Shown here: piece after piece, positions 37,214 through 45,005 of the stretch
How positions within the stretch are numbered: position 1 is the first letter of the stretch
How the letters are laid out: each line of letters starts with the position of its first letter
Source of the DNA: Acinetobacter puyangensis
GTDB lineage: Bacteria > Pseudomonadota > Gammaproteobacteria > Pseudomonadales > Moraxellaceae
Length of the DNA stretch: 64,000 nt
NCBI RefSeq assembly: GCF_900096995.1
Contig: NZ_OANT01000002.1
Location: forward strand, 186,001-250,000
Reading direction: 5' to 3'
Made by a program: the position numbers and the translations under genes
The notes under the pieces: model-generated
What the model was told of the DNA's origin: nothing
The model's database searches: none
The model's input: only the letters and a program-made list of their open reading frames with translations

Positions 37214-39769
37214 ATGGGGCAATATCCATATTTTGCAGTGAAAAAAAACGGGAAATCTGACTGGAAATTAAAAGCAGTCAGTCTAATGGTGGGGACAATG
37301 TTGTATTCGAGTGTGTTATGCGCACAGGAAACAACAGTAAACCTTAATCTGACGGCACAACCTTTGCATCAGGCGGTTGATCAACTTGCCAGACAAGGTA
37401 ATATCCAGATTTTATATGCCAGTGATATGCTGGAAAATCGCAATGTTTCTGCATTATCCGGTCAATACACAGTTGAACAGGCTTTACAGCGGTTATTGCA
37501 GGATACTGATCTGAGTCTACGTAGAGAGGGGCAGACATTTTATATTGTTAAAAAGGGAAAAACACCTTTAAAGCAGGATAGGACATCAAATCAGGCCAAT
37601 GAACATTCACTTTATCAAATGTCGCCAATTGTGGTACATGCTGATGAACCTATCCAGTTTGGTCAAAGTGTCTTAACTCAAAAGGCCATTGATCGTTATC
37701 AGGTCAATAATGTAGCTCAACTGTTGGATAATATGCCTAGTGTGTCATCTACAGGTTCACCCCGGCCAGGTGGGCAAACCATTAATATTTTGGGTATGCA
37801 AAGTGTTGAAGATGTACCTATTACTTTAGATGATTCTGTAAAAACATTTGATAAATATCGTCAGGGTTCAGTATTTATAGAACCAGAAATCTTAAAGCAG
37901 GTGACTGTTGATAAAGGTCCCCATAATGTAGAGGTCGGTAATGGCGGTTTTGGTGGAAAGGTGACGTTAGAGACCAAAGATGTAAAAGATTTACTATTAG
38001 ACGGTAAAAATGTTGGTGCTTTTTTAAAATATTCTCGATTTAGTAATAATGATCAGAATACCTATACTGGCGCAGCGTATGCTCAAAGTGAAAATGGTTT
38101 ACTTGATGGCCTTCTCTATTATACCAAGCGTGATAGTGGAGAAATAAAACGTCCGGATGGATCAAAATTTCTATATTCTGCTCAGGATCAAGATACCTAT
38201 ATGGCAAAATTAAATTTTTATCCTACGGATGAGCAAAAAATTTCCTTGAATTTTATGCAAAGTGGTCATAACGGTTGGGAGCCTTTTGCTGCAATGCGGG
38301 ATCAAGATGCAGTACCAACAGCAGCAGATATTGAGCGCTATGGTTATGATGAAGCATGGAAACGACGCTTGGTTTATCGGGATCAGGAAGATACCAGTTA
38401 TTCGGCAAGTTATGAATATGATCCTACAGAAAATCCCTATATCAATATTAAGGCTGTAGCATCTTATTCAAAGACCAAACAACATGACAAACGTTTGCCA
38501 ACAGTAAATATGCTTGCTGCCAATTTAGGTAATGAAAGCTGGGTTGATTATAGTAATACGGCGTTAAAAATTACCAACCTGAGTGATTTGGTGACAAATT
38601 ATGGCAAGCATAAAATTAAAGTGGGTTTTCAATACCAAAAAATGGAACAAAATTCTCTTATCCATGTGCTGAGCTATGATAATAATCCCGATTATAACTA
38701 TGGTTATTTTGAGCCAAATTTTATGCCGGCAGGTGAACAAAAATTATTTGCTTTATTCCTTGAAGATCAATATCAGATCAATAAATTTACGATTACGCCA
38801 TCGTTTCGATATGATCATATTACCAATCAGGGATTTGGTAATCGTGCACCTCGATATAGTCATCTTGAAGTTGGTCAGGATTATTCAAGCAAAACCTATA
38901 CAGGGTGGTCTCCACGACTGGCATTAGCCTGGCAACAAGCAGAATTTATAACCTGGTTTGCGAACATCAGTAAAACCTGGCGCGCTCCACGCGTGGATGA
39001 GCAATATTATGTGGATGGCCCCACAGCCACAGTTCCTTCAACCAGCCTTTATTTATTACCAGAAAAAATGTTGGCAATTCGTTTAGGCAATGAAATGAAT
39101 TTTGATGATTTATTTGCTGACAATGACCATCTGCAAATACGTTTAACTTATTATGACAACCGCGGATCTAATGAAATTTTTAGAAACCGTTCGGTTTTTT
39201 GTCAGGCACAAGCCGAGATTATTGCAGCGGGGGGAAGTGCAAATGCCAGTGTTTGCAATGGTGATTATAACCACGGTTTTTATCGAAATATTACGGATTA
39301 TACGATTAAAGGATATGAGGCAGAAATGTTTTATAACCACCCGTTGTATTTTGCCGGCATCACTTATTCCTATATACGTGGTCAACGGGATAATTCACCA
39401 GTAAATCCATGGTTCAGTCAAAAAACATGGATTGAAGAAACGCCTCCACGTAAAGCAACAGCAACACTTGGGTTTAATTTGCCTCAATATAATTTTACAG
39501 CTGGATGGCGAGGTATTTTTGTCGATGCACAGGACAGAAGTATATTAAATACAGATCACTCTATTGGTGCTTCTGGGTTTTCTTTACCGCGTACCAAAGG
39601 TTATGCATTACATCATTTATTTGCGGTATGGCAACCAATATCTCAAAAACCTTTAACGATTAATTTTGGAATCGATAATGTTTTTAATCGGGATTATAAA
39701 ATGTATCTTGGCGAATATATGACAGGTACTGGTCGTGACTATAAATTAAGTGTGTCTTACCAGTTTTAA
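37214..39769 (+). CDS. TonB-dependent receptor with signalling (STN) domain, probable heme receptor
   Basis: 851 residues. Signal peptide ending near residue 37, then a secretin/TonB short N-terminal domain (about 43-112: LTAQPLHQAVDQLARQGNIQILY, YTVEQALQRLLQ) that contacts FecR, a TonB-box-like MSPIVVHAD, a plug, and a barrel ending in SYQF. The frame opens at TTG 37196, but ATG 37214 with AGAGG upstream is the likely start. The next gene is heme oxygenase, and the cluster resembles the hemO-linked heme uptake loci of Acinetobacter, so heme or a hemophore complex is the likely ligand. Confidence 0.88.
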   Translation: MGQYPYFAVKKNGKSDWKLKAVSLMVGTMLYSSVLCAQETTVNLNLTAQPLHQAVDQLARQGNIQILYASDMLENRNVSALSGQYTVEQALQRLLQDTDLSLRREGQTFYIVKKGKTPLKQDRTSNQANEHSLYQMSPIVVHADEPIQFGQSVLTQKAIDRYQVNNVAQLLDNMPSVSSTGSPRPGGQTINILGMQSVEDVPITLDDSVKTFDKYRQGSVFIEPEILKQVTVDKGPHNVEVGNGGFGGKVTLETKDVKDLLLDGKNVGAFLKYSRFSNNDQNTYTGAAYAQSENGLLDGLLYYTKRDSGEIKRPDGSKFLYSAQDQDTYMAKLNFYPTDEQKISLNFMQSGHNGWEPFAAMRDQDAVPTAADIERYGYDEAWKRRLVYRDQEDTSYSASYEYDPTENPYINIKAVASYSKTKQHDKRLPTVNMLAANLGNESWVDYSNTALKITNLSDLVTNYGKHKIKVGFQYQKMEQNSLIHVLSYDNNPDYNYGYFEPNFMPAGEQKLFALFLEDQYQINKFTITPSFRYDHITNQGFGNRAPRYSHLEVGQDYSSKTYTGWSPRLALAWQQAEFITWFANISKTWRAPRVDEQYYVDGPTATVPSTSLYLLPEKMLAIRLGNEMNFDDLFADNDHLQIRLTYYDNRGSNEIFRNRSVFCQAQAEIIAAGGSANASVCNGDYNHGFYRNITDYTIKGYEAEMFYNHPLYFAGITYSYIRGQRDNSPVNPWFSQKTWIEETPPRKATATLGFNLPQYNFTAGWRGIFVDAQDRSILNTDHSIGASGFSLPRTKGYALHHLFAVWQPISQKPLTINFGIDNVFNRDYKMYLGEYMTGTGRDYKLSVSYQF

Positions 39770-39808
39770 TCCAGATCAATCAATTTAAAAATTTAAGAGA
39801 TGAATGAA

Positions 39809-40405
39809 ATGAATACACGCTTAACAAAAGTTTTAACATCCGTGCTTTCACAACGGCTAAAAACCGAAACCAGCCATGAACATGACCGCATGGAACAGTT
39901 AATGGAAAAAGCACAAGTCTTTGCCAATCGACAGAACTATGCGCAGCATACACTGGCGCAATATTACTTCCAGCAAGATGTAGAAAACCTGTATCGACAT
40001 GCCGAGGTAGAAAAAATCATACCGGATCTAGACGTGCGAGGGCGTTCACAGGCAGCTTTACAGGATTTAGAAGATTTAGGGATCGAACCGCAAAGTGAAG
40101 AGATTGCCACATTAAATGTTGGTTATCCCGAGGCCCTTGGTTGGATCTATGTTTCCGAAGGTTCAACGTTAGGCGCAGCATTTTTATTTAAGGAGGCACA
40201 AGCCAAATTAGGCTTATCAGCAGAGTTTGGTGCTCGAAATCTGGCAGCTTATCCAGAAGGCCGTATGCGAGTCTGGAAACGTTTTAAACAGGCTTTGGAT
40301 GACGCTCATTTTAGTCAGGAAGATCAGGACAAGGTGATTCAAGGCGCTTTGGACGGTTTTTCCCGGTTTGGTATCTTATTGGAAAATCTGGATCAATTAC
40401 GCTAG
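39809..40405 (+). CDS. hemO: Heme oxygenase
   Basis: 198 residues of the bacterial biliverdin-forming heme oxygenase family. The proximal histidine lies in the N-terminal LKTETSHEHDRMEQLM, and the distal-helix glycine-rich stretch is LGWIYVSEGSTLGAAFLF. It opens the heme ring to release iron after import by the upstream receptor. An ATG nine bases earlier (39800) is in frame, but its ribosome site would overlap it; AAGAGA is well placed for 39809. Confidence 0.9.
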   Translation: MNTRLTKVLTSVLSQRLKTETSHEHDRMEQLMEKAQVFANRQNYAQHTLAQYYFQQDVENLYRHAEVEKIIPDLDVRGRSQAALQDLEDLGIEPQSEEIATLNVGYPEALGWIYVSEGSTLGAAFLFKEAQAKLGLSAEFGARNLAAYPEGRMRVWKRFKQALDDAHFSQEDQDKVIQGALDGFSRFGILLENLDQLR

Positions 40406-40424
40406 GGACGTATCACATACGTCC
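40406..40424 (+). terminator. Hairpin after hemO
   Basis: GGACGTA (40406-40412) pairs with TACGTCC (40418-40424) right after the stop codon; the following GATTTATTGTTT is only weakly T-rich, so termination may be partial. Confidence 0.5.
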
Positions 40425-40509
40425 GATTTATTGTTTATGAAAAACGATATATTACTATTTGGGTCTAAACAATAGCCCTTTACAAAAGCAATATAACAGA
40501 GGGATATCG

Positions 40510-40947
40510 ATGCAATATACCAAGCCAGATCATAAAATTGGAAAACAACCAAAACTGGCAAAATCAGCGATCATTCGCTGGTTATGTATCATTTTGGCTT
40601 GGTTGTGTATTGCTTTAGGGACATTGGGAATTGTGATCCCAGGATTGCCAACCATTGATTTTTATATACTGGCAGGTTTTTTTGCTGCAAAGGGTTCACA
40701 GCGTTTACATTACTGGATTTATCATAATCGTTTTATTGGGCCACTATTACAGCAATGGCATGAACATCGTAGTATTCCAAGAAAAGTAAAATATATATCC
40801 CTGATTAGTATGAGTTTTGCAGCGGCATTAATGATCTGGAAAGTGCCGCATCCATGGTTTGTGTGGATCACCATCGGCTGTATGGTGTTGGTACAGGTAT
40901 GGTTGTGGACGAGATCTGAAGAAACTTTAATCGGTCTGAATCAATGA
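40510..40947 (+). CDS. DUF454 (YbaN-like) inner-membrane protein
   Basis: 145 residues with two pairs of hydrophobic helices and the DUF454 signature LGTLGIVIPGLPTIDFYILAGFFAAKGSQRLHYWI. Function unknown; such genes often accompany heme and iron uptake loci. The frame is open further upstream, but the ATG at 40510 follows GAGGG and gives the normal start. Confidence 0.85.
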   Translation: MQYTKPDHKIGKQPKLAKSAIIRWLCIILAWLCIALGTLGIVIPGLPTIDFYILAGFFAAKGSQRLHYWIYHNRFIGPLLQQWHEHRSIPRKVKYISLISMSFAAALMIWKVPHPWFVWITIGCMVLVQVWLWTRSEETLIGLNQ

Positions 40948-41081
40948 AATTGTGGCTTATTTTAAATTGCTTAACTACAAATCAGATGATGAACCCACAT
41001 AAGGTCTTATGCTACAGATAAATAGATTCTAGATTGGACGATTCGGCTTCAAATCTCAAATTTTCATTTTAAATTTAATAT

Positions 41082-41115
41082 ATAATGGCTATCATTTGGT
41101 AATGATAGCCATTAT
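41082..41115. promoter_or_regulatory. Perfect 15-bp inverted repeat at promoter of the DUF3649-PepSY operon
   Basis: ATAATGGCTATCATT (41082-41096), TGGT, AATGATAGCCATTAT (41101-41115). A TATAAT -10 box (41081-41086) lies under the left arm. The inner ATCATT/AATGAT halves resemble Fur half-sites, and the T-rich ATTTTTGTTTT after the right arm could also make the RNA form a terminator. It is an iron-responsive operator or attenuator for the downstream operon. Confidence 0.5.
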
Positions 41116-41134
41116 TTTTGTTTTAAGAGTAGTA

Positions 41135-41497
41135 ATGATGACAATCGAAGCAATTGCACCTGTGGGGAAACCAGTCCGGCAAAAGTCTGTAACAAAGAAA
41201 GTTGTAGATACAAAATCATTGATCAATTATCGATTGATGATTTTTTTCCGATTTATTTTAGCGATTTTTGGCGGTTATTTTTTTTCTGCCATTACTGCCA
41301 TGTTGATCGGAGCTTTTTTTATCTCTGAACCAAATAAAGCCAATGCTGTGTTAATGGGCACGATGTTGGCGTTTGTTCTGCATTGTGCAGTATTTATTTG
41401 GGTGTTTATGGTGAAATCAACATTAAAAGCTTGGTTGGGTGTACTTGTGCCAACGGTTATTTTTTATGTTGTATATCTATTGATGAAAGGTGGTTAG
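41135..41497 (+). CDS. DUF3649-type small membrane protein
   Basis: 120 residues with about three hydrophobic helices (FFRFILAIFGGYFFSAITAMLIGAFF, VLMGTMLAFVLHCAVFIWVFMV, LGVLVPTVIFYVVYLL). It is first of a three-gene set, DUF3649-PepSY-DUF3325, that recurs next to TonB-dependent iron receptors in Pseudomonas and relatives. Start chosen at ATG 41135 with AAGAG upstream; an earlier TTG lies inside the palindrome. Probable accessory iron-uptake protein; the biochemical role is unknown. Confidence 0.75.
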   Translation: MMTIEAIAPVGKPVRQKSVTKKVVDTKSLINYRLMIFFRFILAIFGGYFFSAITAMLIGAFFISEPNKANAVLMGTMLAFVLHCAVFIWVFMVKSTLKAWLGVLVPTVIFYVVYLLMKGG

Positions 41498-41500
41498 GAC

Positions 41501-43189
41501 ATGCGTGTTGATGGTAAAAGTGAGGGAGCACGACAGTCGATGTCCTGGTTACATACATGGATCAGTCTGTTACTCGGTTGGTTACTGTATGCAATTTTTT
41601 TAACGGGCACTTTAAGTTTTTTCCAAAATGAAATAAGTGCATGGATGAAGCCGGAGTTACATCAGTCATTAAATACTTCTAGTCAGCAACAGCAATTACA
41701 GTATGCTTTACAGTATTTAAACCGTCATGGGCAGCAAGCAGAAAACTGGAATATTCGTTTTGCCAATGATCGTCAACCTACAACCATGCTGAATATACGT
41801 AAAGTTGGCGAAGGCAGACGTCGGGGCGGAGAAATATATCTGGATACCGATACCGGGCAAGAATTAAAAGCCAGAGAAACTCGAGGCGGCGGTTTTTTAT
41901 ATCGTTTTCATTTTGAATTGTATGGCATTGATCGGATTTGGGGGCGCTGGATCGTTGGTGTTGCCACGCTATTTATGTTTGTTGCAATTATCAGCGGTAT
42001 TATTACGCATAAGAAAATTTTTAGTGATTTCTTTACTTTTCGACCCGGTAAAGGACAACGTTCTTGGTTGGATGCGCATAATGCCACCGCTGTTTTCGCT
42101 TTGCCTTTTCATATCATGATTACTTTTAGCGGTTTATTGTTGCTGATGTTTCTGTTTATGCCTTGGTCAATCAATTCAAATTATTCAGGGGGTGGGCAGG
42201 AATTTTATCAAAAACTGAATGAGCCACAACCCAAAACCCCTGAACAAGCAGCACGATTAGCGCAGCAAAAACTCAAAGACGCGCAAACACAAGGTGGACG
42301 TGGTGGTAGAGGTGGGAGGCAAGATGTGCCAGAAGCGTTGCCAGCCGCAGCTATGGTAAATATCACTGCTTTATTACAGTCTGCTCAACAGCAATGGGGT
42401 GATAATCCAATTACTTCAATTCGGGTGAACCATCCGAATACTGTCGAATCAGAAATAGAGATCATTGCCTCTAGAGCCGTGACCTTACTTGATCGTGAGA
42501 GCATCCCTTCGATTAAATTTAATGGCGTGACCGGGCAGATTATTGATGAGGCCAAGCCTGTCAATTCAACGCCTAAAGCGATTTATACACTTGTGACTTG
42601 GTTACATATGGCACATGGGGTAGATGCGACATTACGCTGGTTATTGTTCCTGTCTGGTGTACTTGGCACGATGATGGTGGCTTCTGGATTGATCTTATGG
42701 GTGGTGAAACGTGCGCCTGATGTACAGAAATTAGGTTACAAACCTTTTGGGCATCGTTTTGTTGAAGTGATGAATGTTGCAGCAATTGTAGGTTTACCCA
42801 TTGCCTGTGCAGCCTATTTCTGGGCCAATCGTTTTATTCCTGCGCAAGTGGCAGAGCGTTCAGCTCAGGAAATCAGGGTATTTTTTATTGTATGGCTGAT
42901 GACATTGATCTATGCCATCATTCGTCCCCATCGTCAGGCATGGCTGGAATTGCTGGCTTTTGTGGCTGCGATGTATTTCTTTACACCAATCATTAATGTT
43001 GCGACAGGTGGACGAGTGCTCTGGAGTAGCATTTATCATGGGCAATGGATGATTGCAAGTTTTGATATTATTTGTTTGATTCTCGGTGCAATTTTTGCCT
43101 ATTCATACTATAAGCTGAAACGTTATAAAGGCTTGCCAATAAAAGCGAAAAAAGCAACGAAAACAGTGACAGCAGAGGAGCAAGCATAA
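41501..43189 (+). CDS. PepSY-domain transmembrane protein (PiuB-like, putative ferric reductase)
   Basis: 562 residues with an N-terminal helix (LHTWISLLLGWLLYAIFLTGTLSFF), further helices near 150-170 and 200-220, and several C-terminal ones. PepSY-type extracytoplasmic segments lie between. Conserved membrane histidines (HTW, FHIM, WLHMAHG) suit heme-based electron transfer, so a periplasmic ferric reductase is plausible. A Gly/Arg-rich insert at about 265-273 (GGRGGRGGR) is unusual. Starts 3 nt after the DUF3649 gene. Confidence 0.85.
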   Translation: MRVDGKSEGARQSMSWLHTWISLLLGWLLYAIFLTGTLSFFQNEISAWMKPELHQSLNTSSQQQQLQYALQYLNRHGQQAENWNIRFANDRQPTTMLNIRKVGEGRRRGGEIYLDTDTGQELKARETRGGGFLYRFHFELYGIDRIWGRWIVGVATLFMFVAIISGIITHKKIFSDFFTFRPGKGQRSWLDAHNATAVFALPFHIMITFSGLLLLMFLFMPWSINSNYSGGGQEFYQKLNEPQPKTPEQAARLAQQKLKDAQTQGGRGGRGGRQDVPEALPAAAMVNITALLQSAQQQWGDNPITSIRVNHPNTVESEIEIIASRAVTLLDRESIPSIKFNGVTGQIIDEAKPVNSTPKAIYTLVTWLHMAHGVDATLRWLLFLSGVLGTMMVASGLILWVVKRAPDVQKLGYKPFGHRFVEVMNVAAIVGLPIACAAYFWANRFIPAQVAERSAQEIRVFFIVWLMTLIYAIIRPHRQAWLELLAFVAAMYFFTPIINVATGGRVLWSSIYHGQWMIASFDIICLILGAIFAYSYYKLKRYKGLPIKAKKATKTVTAEEQA

Positions 43190-43524
43190 TGGGTGCATGG
43201 TTATTATGGTGTGCATCGGTTTGGGGCTTTAGCTGTCTTGCCTGTAGTATGAGTAAGCATCAGCGTGATATTTTTAGCACAAAAGTATCCACACAGAAAA
43301 CCCGATTGTTTCAGGTTGTTGGTTGGGTGATTTTAATCATGACTGCACTATTGGCGATTTGCTGGAAAGGTGCTTCAGTCGGTTTTTCTGAATGGCTGGG
43401 GATAATTACCTTTGCACCTTTAGTGATAGGTCTGACTTTAACTTATTATCCTAAAAAATTACTGCAATTAAATATTGCGGTTACAGTTTTATTTGTGATT
43501 TTACTGATGATAAAACTGATTTAA
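43189..43524 (+). CDS. DUF3325-type membrane protein
   Basis: 111 residues with three or four hydrophobic helices and the family opening WLLWCASVWGFSCLACSMSKHQRDIF. Its ATG overlaps the PepSY stop (TAATG), so translation is coupled. Third gene of the DUF3649-PepSY-DUF3325 set, probably acting in reductive iron assimilation with PepSY. Confidence 0.8.
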   Translation: MGAWLLWCASVWGFSCLACSMSKHQRDIFSTKVSTQKTRLFQVVGWVILIMTALLAICWKGASVGFSEWLGIITFAPLVIGLTLTYYPKKLLQLNIAVTVLFVILLMIKLI

Positions 43525-43540
43525 TTTCATATAAGTTTCA

Positions 43541-43580
43541 AAAAAAGCAATGCCAAAGTTAATAAAAGGCATTGCTTTTT
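43541..43580. terminator. Bidirectional terminator between DUF3325 gene and lpxB
   Basis: AAAAAAGCAATGCC pairs with GGCATTGCTTTTT (stem GCAATGCC 43547-43554 / GGCATTGC 43568-43575), with A and T tracts on both sides. Confidence 0.88.
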
Positions 43581-43596
43581 TTATTTACAGCTTTAA

Positions 43597-44775
43597 TTAA
43601 GAAAAATGAAAATGGGAAATAATCGCCTGTGCCGGATCCTGAATCGATTGATCTGAAATCAGCATTTCATGTAATGCAAGTAATTGTTGCTGTTGTAGCT
43701 GGCTTTGTTCGCTGTTGAGTAAATGTGTTAATTCTTTTTCTATATTTTGTGCAGTTGCATCAGATTGAATCAATTCGGTGACGATTTTTTTCTTTGCAAT
43801 AATATTTGGTAATGAATAATCAGGAATTTTCACCATCCATAACATGATGCGATAGGTCAGCCAATGCAGTTTATAAATTACAACCATCGGCTTATGTAGC
43901 AGTAATGCTTCAAGGGTGGCTGTACCAGAAGCTAGAACTACAGCATCACTGGCTTGCATAACCAGACGACCAATATTTGAACTCGTATCAGTATTTTCAA
44001 TCACTTGTATTTTTTCTTGTACAACGGCTGGTTGGGTTGCTAATAAGGTTTTAATTTGTTGTGAACGTTGCGCATTAATTGCTGGAATCAAAAATTTTAA
44101 TTGTGGTTGAGATTGCATAATGCGTTGTACCGATTCAAGCATCACCGGCAGCAATTTCGATACTTCACCGCCACGACTACCGGGTAATAAGGCAATATAG
44201 GCTTGTGCCGAGTTTAATTGCAATTGTTGTTTGGCTTGTTGAGAATCAGGATTTAAGGGTAATTGTTTTGCCAATGGATGCCCGACAAAGACAGCAGGGA
44301 CATCATATTTTTGATAGAAATCGACTTCAAAGGGGAACAGGCATAACACCAGGTCAATCGCATATTTAATATTAAAGACGCGTTTTTGTCGCCACGCCCA
44401 TACCGAAGGACTAACGTATTGTACGGTTTTGATGGGTAAGTTCTTATCTTTAATGAGTTTTGCCACACGTAAATTAAAATCCGGTGCATCAATACCAATA
44501 TATAAATCGACAGGGGCATTTTCCCAGTGCTGGATTAATCCGTCACGTACGGCAAACAAGTCTTTGAGGTGTTTTAATACTTCAACCAGTCCCATAACTG
44601 ACAAGGTATCCATCGGGTAAAGACTCTTAAAGCCTTCGGCAATCATTTGTGGTCCGCCGATGCCTTCAAAATCAGCGTCAATTCCCTGTGCTTTAAAACT
44701 ACGAATGAGTGCTGCGCCCAATGTATCTCCCGATACTTCTCCGACAACAATTGCAATTTTTAGCCGTTTTGACAC
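43597..44775 (-). CDS. lpxB: Lipid-A-disaccharide synthase
   Basis: 392 residues of glycosyltransferase family GT19. Joins UDP-diacylglucosamine and lipid X to form the lipid A disaccharide. Recognised from IVVGEVSGDTLGAALI, FEGIGGPQMIAEGF, YIGIDAPDFNLR, QYVSPSVWAWRQKR, CLFPFE and LLPGSRGGEV. It stands alone rather than in the E. coli lpxA-lpxB arrangement. Confidence 0.96.
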   Translation of the reverse strand: MSKRLKIAIVVGEVSGDTLGAALIRSFKAQGIDADFEGIGGPQMIAEGFKSLYPMDTLSVMGLVEVLKHLKDLFAVRDGLIQHWENAPVDLYIGIDAPDFNLRVAKLIKDKNLPIKTVQYVSPSVWAWRQKRVFNIKYAIDLVLCLFPFEVDFYQKYDVPAVFVGHPLAKQLPLNPDSQQAKQQLQLNSAQAYIALLPGSRGGEVSKLLPVMLESVQRIMQSQPQLKFLIPAINAQRSQQIKTLLATQPAVVQEKIQVIENTDTSSNIGRLVMQASDAVVLASGTATLEALLLHKPMVVIYKLHWLTYRIMLWMVKIPDYSLPNIIAKKKIVTELIQSDATAQNIEKELTHLLNSEQSQLQQQQLLALHEMLISDQSIQDPAQAIISHFHFS

Positions 44776-44867
44776 CGTAAATCCTTAAAAATATCCGATT
44801 TGAAACGAATTTTAGCATGTAACAGGGTTTATTGATCATTAACAATTTGAAATAAAGTTTATATCGT

Positions 44868-44898
44868 TTGACTGAATTATAGGCACTTTATGTATATT
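44868..44898 (+). promoter_or_regulatory. Possible mtlD promoter
   Basis: TTGACT (44868-44873) lies 17 nt from TGTATA (44891-44896), or 19 nt from TATATT (44893-44898), about 105 bp upstream of mtlD. No operator recognised. Confidence 0.35.
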
Positions 44899-45005
44899 TT
44901 ATGTATCAATAAGCTTTAATTTTGCCAATATCATTATAAAGCTCAATTTTTATACTAGGCTAAACGCTATAAATTGAAATGTTATTCCCTAAATTAGGAG
45001 TTTAG

